Positions 50,124 through 62,460 of a stretch of 64,000 bases of DNA are shown in pieces. Source of the stretch: Ichthyophonus hoferi (lineage: Eukaryota; Opisthokonta; Ichthyosporea; Ichthyophonida; Ichthyophonidae); contig NAOQ01000104.1 of NCBI GenBank assembly GCA_002751075.1, positions 46,117-110,116 on the forward strand, given 5' to 3'. The position numbers and the translations under genes were made by a program. The notes beneath the pieces are model-generated. The model had not been told where the DNA came from. It saw only the letters and a list, made by a program, of their open reading frames with translations, and did no database searches. Each line of letters begins with the position of its first letter. The stretch's first letter is position 1.

Positions 50124-50593
50124 CTGAAGCAGTGGTTTGCACATATGATGTATTTATTCATACCTATAGACACATAATATCATTGTATGTTTTTTTAGCG
50201 TACATATGGGCTATATATATCCATAGCTATATCAAAATAAAAATTGCAAATACGCACTACCATTTATGAATATAGATATATTCCTTGAATGATATCCTAT
50301 AACCCATCACTAACTTAAATCACGATGTATATAGGTGTGACTGCAGCATTTCACAACCCAATCAGGTACCCAACTATAAGTAGAGTAATAGTCTTAAGTA
50401 ATCATTTTACAGTAGCTAAACGTGATGTCCAAATCATACTGAACTCTTTTTCCATGTATATGTCAAGGTAATATGTGGGTTTGACACTATGGTCATATTC
50501 ATAGGAAGCTAGTATCACAATCAAAACAATTGCTGGTTGCATGTTTATGTTAGATCATATAATAGCTAAGGCAAGATATAGGGAAAAGTAGTA

Positions 50594-50616
50594 TTTTTTT
50601 TTTTTAAAAAAAAAAA
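50594..50616. repeat. T12-A11 palindromic homopolymer pair
   Basis: A run of T followed directly by a run of A, lying between the last kinase-EF exon and the PH exons. Confidence 0.9.
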
Positions 50617-50648
50617 GAGGAAAAAGAAGGAGAATCTCTCCTTAAACA

Positions 50649-53600
50649 CTATTGTGCTGGTATGAAAATATGATCACAACATAACATATACGCAAACAAC
50701 CAATCACTTACTTGGATTTTAACGTTGGTCTTGGCAACAACAATAAATTCTTGAAGGGAGATTGATTGATTATGGTCTTCATCAGCGATCTCAAACTCTT
50801 GTTGTAACCAGAGATCGTTAGGCTGTGAGGAGGAGAGAGAGAAATATAAAAATATAGAGAGGTACAGTGTGTAGAAATAAAATACGAGAGAGAGGGGTGA
50901 CAAGCACGGTAAAGAGGGAGGGAAGAACAGATTGAAACATTGAAAAAAACAATAGAATAGAGAAATGGAAAAGGAACAGAACGGTGATAACGATAGTAGC
51001 AGGGAGACATTTTGTTTTTTAGTAAAGGGACTGGAAATATTTCAGGACATTCAATTATTGCACTGGTAAATGCAAACACCGGGCAGAGATAGAGGAGATA
51101 CGATAAAGAGGAGGGAAAGGCATAACTAGCAACATTAGAGAGTGGTAAAGAAAATATAAAAGACAAACTAAAAATAAAAAATTAAGAATGGTTGTGACTA
51201 TTATACAATGAAGGAGCCCAAGAAGTAGAGGGTAAAAGGGTGGTTTTAAATTTTTAATATTAAAACTAAAAAGGAAGCAAGAGAAAATAATGGAAATAGA
51301 GGCAGGGAGGGAAGGAGTAGTGGGGGAAAGGAAGGCTACTCACTGCAAAGCTATCCCCCAAAGACTTCAGGATCGATCGCACCATATTGGTATACTCTTG
51401 CTGTTGAGAAGAAGAAAGAAAAATTAAAAAAGTAGTTTGTACCAAGGTGTGGGTGAAAGAAAAAGAGGAAGTCAGGGTGTGTATGTATGTCTATGTATGA
51501 ATGTAAAATGAAGAAAAAAAAAGAAAAAAAAACTAAAAACAATAAAAATAATCTGTCAGAGAAGAGCAATCATTAGGGAAAACAAACAATTGAGGAATTC
51601 GTACATACATACATATATCAAAAATCAAAAATCATTTCACTACATTTATAGACTGTGTATTATTAACAAGGTCTTCGAATTGTGTCCTCTAGGCCTATGC
51701 ATATAATATATGATGCATATATAGGGTTATTAACATACTTATACTTATACTTGGATCATCTCATTAGGTCTCTCACTAACTATTCTTCATAATGCAAGTT
51801 CCCTTCCAATATATAATTATCCTTTCATTCAAATATCCTTCCATCTAATACGAGGGTAGAATATATATACATAGCTTACCTCTCCCTTACTGTCTAACAT
51901 CATTCATACGTAATTCATGGTACATTACATGCACACATGCATGTATCATCCATACATACGCATATACGCATGTAGAGGCATATATACACGACATTAATAT
52001 ATTAAGACATCAATACAATCCCACCTCTATGGTTAAAGGAACACAATATAATCTACAAGCGTACGTACAACACTAACAGCACAAACAAGAGCTGCAACTA
52101 CAACAAGGGATAGGTTTACAACTGTGGTAACGCTATATGCGCAATCTTGGGTACTGCTAAATGTGAATGTTTACATGACATTACATTACCTACCTGATCA
52201 ATTATACCCGAACCATCGGCGTCGTAGAGGTCAAAGCATATTCCTAATATTTCCGTATCAGTCGTTCCCACTTTAGTCGCTAGGGAGAGGCAGAAATCAC
52301 GAGTATTGGCCATCTTCAGGGAGGAGGAAGGGAGAGGTGGTTATGTAAGTGTAAGTGTATGTGTGTGTGCATGATGTTATATTCAGGGCATTTTGTTAGT
52401 GCTTCGGGTATTAACAACAAAAAAGTCTATATTTTCGTGTGTTTTACAGAAGCGGGTAAACAATAATAAACTCATTTGATACTATAGCTATATACACACA
52501 TATTATACAGCTGTACCATTTTATGGGCTATGTACAGATATATGTAATAGTTTCTTTTCATTCATAATCATTTATAACAATAATAGAATGTTCCCTGTTA
52601 TTGTACCATCATATTATATAATAACATGACCAATAGTTCATTTGAATATATTAAATGGTGGGTAAGCATATGTGTCCTATCAAAATAATTTCTGTAAGGT
52701 TTTAACTTTTCTTTGCTTTTCTAAAATCAAGTCATTTTCAGAAAATATGAAACTGAGGAATATACATAATATTCATAAAAATATGAGTGGATCTATATCT
52801 ATGTAACTATATATATATATATACATGATGCTGCAAACTATATTAAAACAAATTACATGTTAAGACTAAAGGTAACAATCAAAATAGGGGGTCAATAAGT
52901 TCTACATCATACACCAAGAACACAATGGCCATCATAATCGCCGTCATTTTAAATTATCATAACCCCACATAATATAAAAATGTACACGCAGGAAGTGGTA
53001 AAATCACCCGTACACACTCCTCTATATTCAGAAATAATATTAAGAAGTAATATTGAAACATCAGGAAGAAAGTAACATACAGAGTCTTTGTCCTTAATGC
53101 TTTCAAACAGCTGTTCAATAAGAGACTGTTTGGGGATCCCTAACTCCTTTGCAACTACGCGGATGAATGTTTCTCTATCACAGAAGCCAGTATTTTTGGT
53201 CTCAGTGTCAAAGGCCTGTAACAGTAGAAGGTAAAAAGTAGGAGGCAGAAAGCAGAAGGTAGGAGGTAGAAGGTAGAATGAACAATTAGGGGTTAGGCAT
53301 GATCAATATAAGTTTGAAATGATGGGTTAAATATAGAATGAAGGAAAAACAAACAAGGAAGAGAACATAATAGGCAAAAGAAGAAGAAAATGAATTAAGA
53401 AAAATAAACAATAGGGATGAAATAATAAGAGCATCGTTAAAAAAGAAAGAAAAATGGCAATGTTTTTCTGTATTTGTACAACGCAAGTATATATATATAT
53501 ACATATGTCTTATATTTTTGTGTTTGTGTGCAAGTTTAAAACATTTACATATGTGTGGATTGAAAATATGAAACAATAAAAGCAGAGAAGCGATAGTAAC

Positions 53601-56600
53601 AAATTACTTTGCCTAAGTCCTTGACAGCCTGTACACTAATGCCAAACTCAGAAAGCTGATATGCGAGCTGATCAGAATAGAGGCCTTGTAGCAGGGTTTG
53701 GAGCCTATTGGACGCTACTAGGGCCTTAACAGCCTAGAGGTAGAGGGGTAGAGAGGTAATGTGGATAATATCCCACCCCCATATTAGTCATGATGTACAT
53801 GTACAGTCAAAGGCTGTTACTTGATTCAAGTTATATTATTGTGTGAAAATTAACTTGTTTAGATATGTCAAGATCATAACTATAACCATAACCACTCACA
53901 GCTTAATAAATTTTTAAGTTTAGTTAAATCTCTAAACCTGATTATAATATTGATTAATTAGTTACCAATATTATTAAGAGAGTAAGAAGAAGTATAATAT
54001 TAAAGAGAGAGTGCAAAAGGGTAAGTGGAGCTAATATAAGATAAGCGAGAAAAAAAGACAAATCTGTCAGTTGCACGACCCGTCTATGCACTGCAATGAC
54101 CTATAAGCATGGTATGGTAGGATAGATATTAATCGCTTATTCTCCATTCTATACTTTTGCTAGTAGATAACTATATTCGAACATACTCATATATATGTAA
54201 GATCACAAACATACTGAGGCCCGTACCACTGCATATAAACAACTATGCGTATATATATACCTGGATACAGGTAGGTATGTATACACATACGACAAATATT
54301 ATATATGAACATATAAAAAACCACCAACATCCTTTTTGTTTTTGTTATGTTTTAGGAGCAGTTATGTAAAGTGTATACAGTTGAGCTTCAGGGAGGACAA
54401 GAGAGACAGCATTGCTCTATCACATAAACAATGAATACAAAATAAAATAAAGAGTAGGATTGTAATAAAGGAAAACAAAAAATAACACACAGGATAAATA
54501 AAAAAGAACTGCGCAAAGTTTTAACAGAGGAAGAAATAATTTTAAAATCGAGATAGGTTATTAGATTGTGTATTTCGATCACCAGACCAGATACACTGAT
54601 ACGTAGAAGAAAGGAAGAAGTGCAAAGGACTGTGTATCTGTTTGTCCGTTCCGTCATAGCTCGTACAATCATGTCATTTAAAAAGGGCGCCACACGTTAT
54701 TCAGCTTAAGGTCATTGATATCTACCTAATCTCTAATACCTCACTCCTCTCTCCTCCCCTTCTTAATTTTTCAAACATAACTTGCTTACCGCACGGAATT
54801 TACGACGAGCGTTGAATCTCTTGAGCTGTTTCAAGGCACCACTGAGATCGGCTGTAGACGCTAGTTCTCCTGTCATCCAAGGATGGGCTAACACCTCGGT
54901 AGCTGAGATACGTTTCTTGGGATCCTATTACAATATATTATATTATGTTATGTAGAGGTGAAAGATAGTTAATATAATGAACATCTTAGTAGAAATATCT
55001 GATAACTTGATAGGTAATAATTGAAAAAGATACAAGCTACAGATGTTGAGGTAGGGAATGATGGCTTATACATTCATATTCAGATTGGCATAGCATCAAT
55101 ATTAGTATTAGTACTGGTGCTATTATTATCTAGTATTATGAGTATGTAACCTGATACAAATATGTGATGACTGTTAAAAAAAAACAGGTTGGCATAGCGG
55201 GGCCCCTCTTCTCTAATACATCCATATATATACCTATCTATCTACCTATCATTTTATCTATCTCATATATAGATACCTTGTTCAGCATCTTGTTTTTCAG
55301 CAGGTCCAGGCATGGCCGGGAGATATTCGCAAACTCCTCTCCATATTCAGGCTCGTTGGGGTCACAGGCACAGGCACGAATATCTTGCTCGGTGTCACCG
55401 TAGAAGGGGAAGGTACCAGTCAGGAGGATATACATGATGACCTATAATCATGGAGTGTAATATAGATTAAGAAAAGAGTAGAAAAGCGACAAGCTATGTT
55501 CCTAATGTGTATGTGTCTCTGTGTGTGTCTGTGTTTGTTCAAAAACATTAAGATTAAATAAAGTAGTGAGTGAAGTGGCCAATATACATTAATAAAAGCA
55601 ACTGGTATTTAACATTAAACTATCCAGGTAATGTTTGAGAGTAATATTTCAGCAAGGAATGGGAAAGTTGCCTCAGTCAATGTATGATCATGTTATAATT
55701 GTAATACCATAACACTTGGAGTAAGACATGGTATACTACCGTCTGTCTCTATTGGTAGGGTATGCTTAGTGTGATATCCTAGGTGTATGATAGACTAGCG
55801 TATTGTTTATGTTTAAGTGTTTCCCATGTTACTGTACCATGGGTGGGTATGGGTTTAGGCAAGAAAATTGATATTACATTCCCTGCTTGTCATATCCATA
55901 CATACATAATACATATATACAGTAATGTTCACAGTTACCCTACATTTCAATAAACACGTCAAAAAAAAAAATTTCTATACTCACACACACATACACACAA
56001 AGATATAGGAATAAGTATATATATATTATTGTACTTGATAGGAATAGCTAATGCCCAAAGCAATTACATAAATATTCGATCCCAGCACAATTCTTCATGT
56101 AATATAAATCTATAATATCATACAACAAAAACCACATCACTACACTTGCTTACTCCAGTACTCCAAATATCAGAGGCCGTATCATAAGGCTTCTTGCATA
56201 GACGTTCTGTATGTAAATCGTATTATATGTTAATAACTAAATAGGTTATACATAAATACATAAATACATATACATATGCGAAGGAACAAACTCATATTAG
56301 AAAAGAAGGATGAGTGTTATTGTTATTAATCTTGCTGCATTGACGCTCATATGGCTTTAATATATCTACGCTATACCATACCAATAAAGGCGCTATTCTC
56401 ATTGTTATGTGTTATACATATATATATATATATGAGTTTCTACCTCCCTCTCTATATCCATACCAGCAACCTATTCTTCTTCTACCAGCTCACTTAAGTT
56501 AACACCGCTACCATTACCAATAGTAAGAATTAGTATTATTACTCCTATTGCATCCATGTCTTTAGCATGTCTATACCATACCATACCAATAAATATTTTA

Positions 56601-59600
56601 TTCTCATTGTTATACACATATACACATAGGTCTTTATATCTATACTAATAAATTATCCTTCTATCTTTCCTCTACCAACCCACTCAAGTCAGCACTGCTA
56701 TCATTACCAACCTCATCACGATTATATATATATATATATTCTTAATCTACATGATCATAATGTCAGCGGTATATTACCTTATATTACATTATGTAGTGTA
56801 AACCCTTACAGGAAAAGTTGCAAGACAATAGAATAACGCGGAATGAAAACATGAAAATAATAATAACATACCAGGCGACATATAGTTAGGGGTGCCACAG
56901 GTTGGAGTTAGTTTCTTGCCTTCGGGAAGTACACAAGCCAGACCAAAGTCTGCTAGCTGCAAAACAAAACGTAAGTACTGACCTGGAAAACCACCTAGCA
57001 ATCACAACAAAGCATCAAGTGGGTCTGTTCTAATATTAACTTATTGGATATATAATTTTAACTAGAGTGTAGTATTCTGATTCACAGCCAATACAACTAT
57101 AGATAGGAATTAAATATCCATTTCTTTACCGGCAACATATATATAATTGGATATATATACAATCTAATCACTAGCGTATGATTGGATAGAAAGAGTGATA
57201 CGCATTTATCACCTATGTCATTACACAATACTTTAACTATATATATGCCATAGTTTCATATCGGGAGTCAGTTTGACAAATTGTAGGGAAAAATAAAATA
57301 GAACAAAATGTTAACAATATCAAGTTGATGTTACTGCCCACTACTGATTAATGTTTACATATAAGCATATATATATCTAAGCTGATCCATATAGGCCATT
57401 CTTACAAGTAACTATATAACTACCTTGAGAGGAGCTTCAAATAAGCTATGGACACATCCCAACATATCCTCATCTCCCACCAAAATATTTTCAGGCTTCA
57501 GATCCCGATGTATAATGTCATTTTTATGACAATGTTCTACAGCTCCCATAATCTGCCTGCAAAAAAGAACATCAATGAATGGAACATGAGACGAGCAGAG
57601 AATTTACGTGGTATACTTTTAAAAACTATTCCTCTCCCTCCCTTCTCCCTCCACCTGCCCAACTATTCAATCATATAGCCCTGCCTTTTACCAAACCTAT
57701 CCATATGCTTAGGTATACATACATACACATAACTTCATATAATTTCATACCTGCCACATTTTATATTTTGAAATGGCTATTTTTCCCTACACAATCTCTT
57801 TCTTATTTCCCTCACCTAATTAATCCTTCAATCATGATGCAACCATCAATAATACCTAGCTGATTGTTACTATAGTAAGATATATAATCTAGTTAAATTT
57901 TAGATGCATACAAAGCATGCCTTTCAATATTCCCTTTAGCTCTTTGGGCCTTCCGTTGTCCTTTAGTCACTCCTCTTGCTTCCTTCCTTCCCTCTTCTCT
58001 TATCATCTCTCACTTACCTCATAATCACTGCCACCTGAGCCTCACTGTAGGCAGCTGCATTAGATTCTATCCGCTTAATCAGAATATCCAATAGCTCACC
58101 TGCATTATTTTTAAAAAATATTCATTGGTTGGACTCAGTCAGACTTTACAACTGATAATTGCATTAAATGGTACAACGTTTTTCTTGAATGTTATTAAAC
58201 AGCATGGTAGTGAAATTAGAATGTCATTAACGAGAGTGTATAGATGCATCGGTTAGGAAATCGTAGAATCAAACGCTATGCAGGGAAAATTATAAAGTTA
58301 AGTATTAGGGAGCTTGGAATAATGTGAAGCATTAGAGGGAGTGAAAAGGGTATCACAAAACAAAAACAAAAAAATCAGTTCCTTTACATCCGTTATCATA
58401 TCGTAACTAGTGCAACTACACTACACATACCTCCTTGCATATACTCCAACACAATCATAAAGTATTTTTCGTTGGCATAGAGGCCCAAAAACCCGTTGAT
58501 ATTGGGGTGACGTCCTAATTTTCTAAGTAGACGGCATTCCGAATCCAGATCCATGTCCTTTGCATTCCATTCACAGGTTAGCATCGCACCATTTACCCTG
58601 CTCCAGTGCACCATAGCATGCATATATACATAGATACATACACTATAAAACTGTAACACTAACCGTTACACATAGTTAAGGGTCTTCTACCATCATCTAT
58701 TCAGCTTTCACAATGATATCTACTTCCTGAACAAGTTAGGGTAGAAACCAGTCTTAATATTAAAAGAAAGAAGTTGGGATAGCATCTATATCTGACCAAT
58801 AACTCTTTCACGTGTTCCTCTGTCAAATCAATATATATAGCATCTCCAATGGCATCGTTATCCCTTTTTAAAACACAAATAAAATATAAATGAAACAAAA
58901 ACTACTTGAATCCACTCCCAAAGACAACTTAATCGCCAGGACATATTCTTTTAAATATTTATTTATGTAACGTGTGATCAAACAATGAAAAAACGATGAA
59001 TTAAAAAGCAGAGATGATTCTGAAAAAGATGGGGTTAAGAGGGCCTATGTGTAGGTGTATGAGAGCAGAGGAGAATAATTTGTAGAAGAGAGAAGAGAGG
59101 AGGCCGGAGTGAAACAATAGAACAATGACTATATTGAACCAACAGTAGCGGAAAGGGTTACATACCCCAAATGCACGCTTCTTCTCAATAAACTTCACGG
59201 CCACCTTCAGACCTGTGCTCTTTTCCACTGCTAGGCGAACAACAGAGTATCCACCCTGTAAAGGAGCAAGCCATGTTTTGGAAAATATACTCAGGAATTA
59301 AGTATTATGCACTGCATTTATACAAAAACAAGGAGTAATTTGTACTACTACAAAACCATATTGGAGTACTTGAGTTATCTGTCCCTTAAACCAACACTAA
59401 AGAACTAAATTATTAAGCATAATTATTATCTCTGAAACCACATTTTCTTTTATAAATGCATATATGCATATAAAAACATAACTGGTCACCATAATAGTCA
59501 CTAAAAACTTGTAGTTACATCATCTCACTCATCCACCTTCAAAGTTAAAATATGTTCTTTTTTACCTGGCCAATTACTGCTCCAACTTGAAAGCGCTCTT

Positions 59601-59637
59601 CCAGCACTCCTGGCGTTACAATGTCTTCAATCCCCAT
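50649..59637 (-). CDS. Calcium-dependent-type protein kinase (CAMK kinase plus four EF-hand regions)
   Basis: Exons: 59637-59566, 59255-59166, 58863-58797, 58557-58431, 58099-58018, 57556-57424, 56956-56872, 56206-56154, 55441-55277, 54924-54790, 53733-53608, 53215-53081, 52313-52194, 51400-51344 and 50822-50712, about 519 aa. Kinase marks are GQGGYSVV, VAVKF (Lys45), [26 protein letters not shown] and [20 protein letters not shown]. The EF part has two degenerate hands ([18 protein letters not shown]) and two good ones, [12 protein letters not shown] and [12 protein letters not shown]. This is CDPK order. The third exon does not fit the phase of the second, so a micro-exon or wrong boundary exists there, and its donor (GTGAAA or GTCAGA) is also open. 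After exon 15 a strong GTAAGTG donor follows; read-through would stop at 50649. The true 3' end is therefore either 50649 or the PH exons downstream. Confidence 0.85.
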
Positions 59638-60149
59638 ATTTGAATCTTAACACTTGGTCTTCTTCTGTGTATATAACAAACCAACCAATATTTTTAGGAG
59701 TTGGTTACTTTTTAGCTTCTGTATAACCGCTCTAAACACTTCTGTATTCAACTAGATAATACTCGGCTTCGAAATCGTCAATTTCTGATGATTTCTTTAA
59801 AAATATTAATTATTTAATAAACTCATACTTAAAAAAGACCAATCAATGAAACCCTACCTAAAGCATTAAACAACTATGATTGAGTTAAATTGTAGCAAGG
59901 GAAGGAGTCAAAGGAGCCGTAGTATACCTTGACAAAGGAATTAAGCAGGGTTTGTTTTGTGATGATATGTAAGCGTTGGCGATTAGAATTCTCTACAACC
60001 AACCATATTAGGTTTTTATTGTGGCGCTTCATTGAATTTATTTCAAAAGTTATTTGATAATTTATAACCTGTTTCATTGGCTACCAGGAGGGTTCTTTTT
60101 ATTCCATTGATCCATTGACGAAACCTGATAATACCTAATAATACTTCTA

Positions 60150-60345
60150 AATTAATTTTTGGTTTTCATTTTCATTTTTATTTTTATTTTCACTTTTGAT
60201 TTTATGGTTATTTTTATTTTTATTTTTAGTTTTATGAAAAAGAAAAAAATATTTATTTCTTATATTTATAGCCATTTTTTCTTTGTTTTTCTTTTTTCTT
60301 TTTATTGAAGCTAAACAATACTTTATTTCTTCAATGACTATTGGA
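60150..60345. repeat. TTTTTATTTTCA low-complexity tract
   Basis: Interrupted TTTTTA / TTTTCA units over about 200 bases, giving spurious Lys/Asn-rich minus-strand frames. Confidence 0.8.
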
Positions 60346-61044
60346 GCTTCCATTTAATCATCTTTTAAAGTTTTAATATAGGTTTGTCGAGTTACCCTTG
60401 AATGATTAAAATATACTGGAACTTGGCCATTTAATTTTTTTAATAAAAAAATCTAACGAACTTATCTTATTAGTCTTTCCTATCCTGCTATATATATGCG
60501 CTCCTTGGTTTTTATAATCTGTTGTATACTTATATTATAAGAACTCCAAATATGGATCATATTGCCGAACTAATTACCTGGGTAAAGCCTCTATTATTTT
60601 ATTTAGGTTATTTAACATTTTAATGAGGATAACTGACGTCTTCCTATTCATAACTAATTTAATTATTAGTTTCCGCCTTTATTATATCACTATTTGCGAA
60701 ACAAGTTGTTTATTTATATTGCTATTTAGAACTAGTCTTCTCCACTTAGATGGTAGATTGAACCTGAAGATCAGATCCTTGTATGAGATTTCAGGCTATT
60801 CAGTTAGCAGATCATATACCACAAGTATGGTTGTCAATTGTTGTAGCTTTGGTGTAAATGTAATCTCTTAGTAAAATTAAAATCTACAAAAAGCCATGCT
60901 TTATCCAGATCAGTAGTAACTCCTATCTCTCCTGGAATATTGGTGTGATCTGAATGAAACAATAATTACATTATATAGAATATATACCGCATATATATCT
61001 GGTGACAATTATCTATAATATTTATATTAATAAGTGCATGATTG

Positions 61045-61105
61045 TAAATCACAGAACTTTGGCCGATGTACGTGTTCATCCAGAATTGAACAATCTTGCA
61101 ACAGT
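61045..61105 (+). mobile_element. Decayed dispersed-repeat fragment A5a
   Basis: It aligns by eye with 33020-33075 and 23490-23545 (CAGAACTTTGGCCGA..TACGTGTTCAT against CAGGACTTCGGCCAAAT.TACGTGTTTAT, then TCTTGCAACA against TCTTGTAACA). Broken; family unknown. Confidence 0.5.
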
Positions 61106-62319
61106 ATTTCTAGTATTTATCACAGAGTCAACGAATATTGACCTGGACCAACAACTAAATAACCAGCATCCACAGGCGTAGTCTAGATCCTGAGTTTAAT
61201 GTGTAGCGATAATAAGGACTCTTATAAAAGACTTGGTTTCTTTGGTTATTTTATTAAGAGGCCATTTATGGTAGTGAGTAGGAGAGAGGCATCTACTCAA
61301 CAATTAGCAAAAGTTAAGTGGAAATCTGCCATACCTACAGCAAATCAGTTAGGATCTGTGGAGGGAGAAGACTTTAATGGGTACGGAAAAATTCCCTTCA
61401 GGGAAATAGACTCAACTTATGAGACTTTACAAAAGGGCATTATATGTCCATCAACAGTGAGAACAAGGCCGCAAGTTTTACATATTTTGACATAGTAGCT
61501 GTAGAAGCCTGGTTCTAAAAACATTAGGCCATAAACAAAGTCTATTCGTCTATGCTTGAACTGTTTGCTTGTCAACAATAGTGACGGGCACTGGTATAGT
61601 TCTATTTTAATTGTAATTGACATAATAGCAATTGATCACGTGTCATCATTATGTACAGTCCATACAGGTGACTGAGTTAAGCAACATAGCTTGGTTATCT
61701 TGAAAATTTAAAAGAGCCAAGAGTTCTGTTTTGGTATTTATACTTTTTTTCTTATTAACTATATAATATATTATTTTTAGAGTATCTACATGAAAATAAC
61801 TGTATATAAAAATATAAATAAAATAATACTTACTAAAATAAATTGTTTATATATCAATTTTAGATATCCGATTACTTTTGCATTTATATTTAACTATTAT
61901 AAATACCCTCAACTTGACATAGAAATAAGCGTTTGATTATTGTACTTGATTTTTGGCAACACTTGGCTTACTATTACAAATAAACAGTTAATTTGTATTA
62001 TTAGAGTTAGAAGTAACTATGGAAAATTCTCATTCCCATATTCTGAACCCAATAACAATATAAACGAGACCACTTGTAAATGGTCTTGTATGAAAAAATG
62101 ATTAACGGATTCAGCTGGCAATTAGTCATCAGTGACGTCTCTAACCGCGCTTAGGCTCAATTTTCCAAATAAACTGAAATTTCGGGTTCCTTACAATTCG
62201 ATTGAGAATTGGCAGTGTATTTTGCTTTAATAGCTCTACAGTCTTAAAAGGTCACCATTATTATAGATAGAGTGTGAGAGTATAGTTGCATTAGTGATCG
62301 GAGAACATAAAAGTACATC

Positions 62320-62460
62320 AATTCAATTAGCTATTACTACCGTTAGTCCAGGAAAATCAATGATTGTTCACAAAAACCAATTGGAGATTCCGAAGAATTG
62401 TGGGCAAATTGCTAGAACTAGCACAGATTCCTATATAGGTCAACTAAAGGAAAATAGGGA
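62320..62460 (+). mobile_element. Decayed dispersed-repeat fragment A5b
   Basis: It is the inverted counterpart of 31470-31570 and 16140-16210. Shared words are TAGCTATTACTA, AATTGGAGATTCC, AAGAATTGTGGGCAA and CTAGAACTA. Broken; family unknown. Confidence 0.55.

Noticed and set aside
50405-50542. A 46-codon minus frame starting MQPAIVLIVILAS, resembling a small secreted peptide
   Set aside because: It is not listed as its own gene. It can serve as a first exon of the PH gene in phase, and a short open frame next to a T-A tract is weak evidence alone.
61199-61495. A 98-codon plus-strand frame near the right end
   Set aside because: No recognisable domain, no splice context, and it lies between two fragments of the decayed repeat family.
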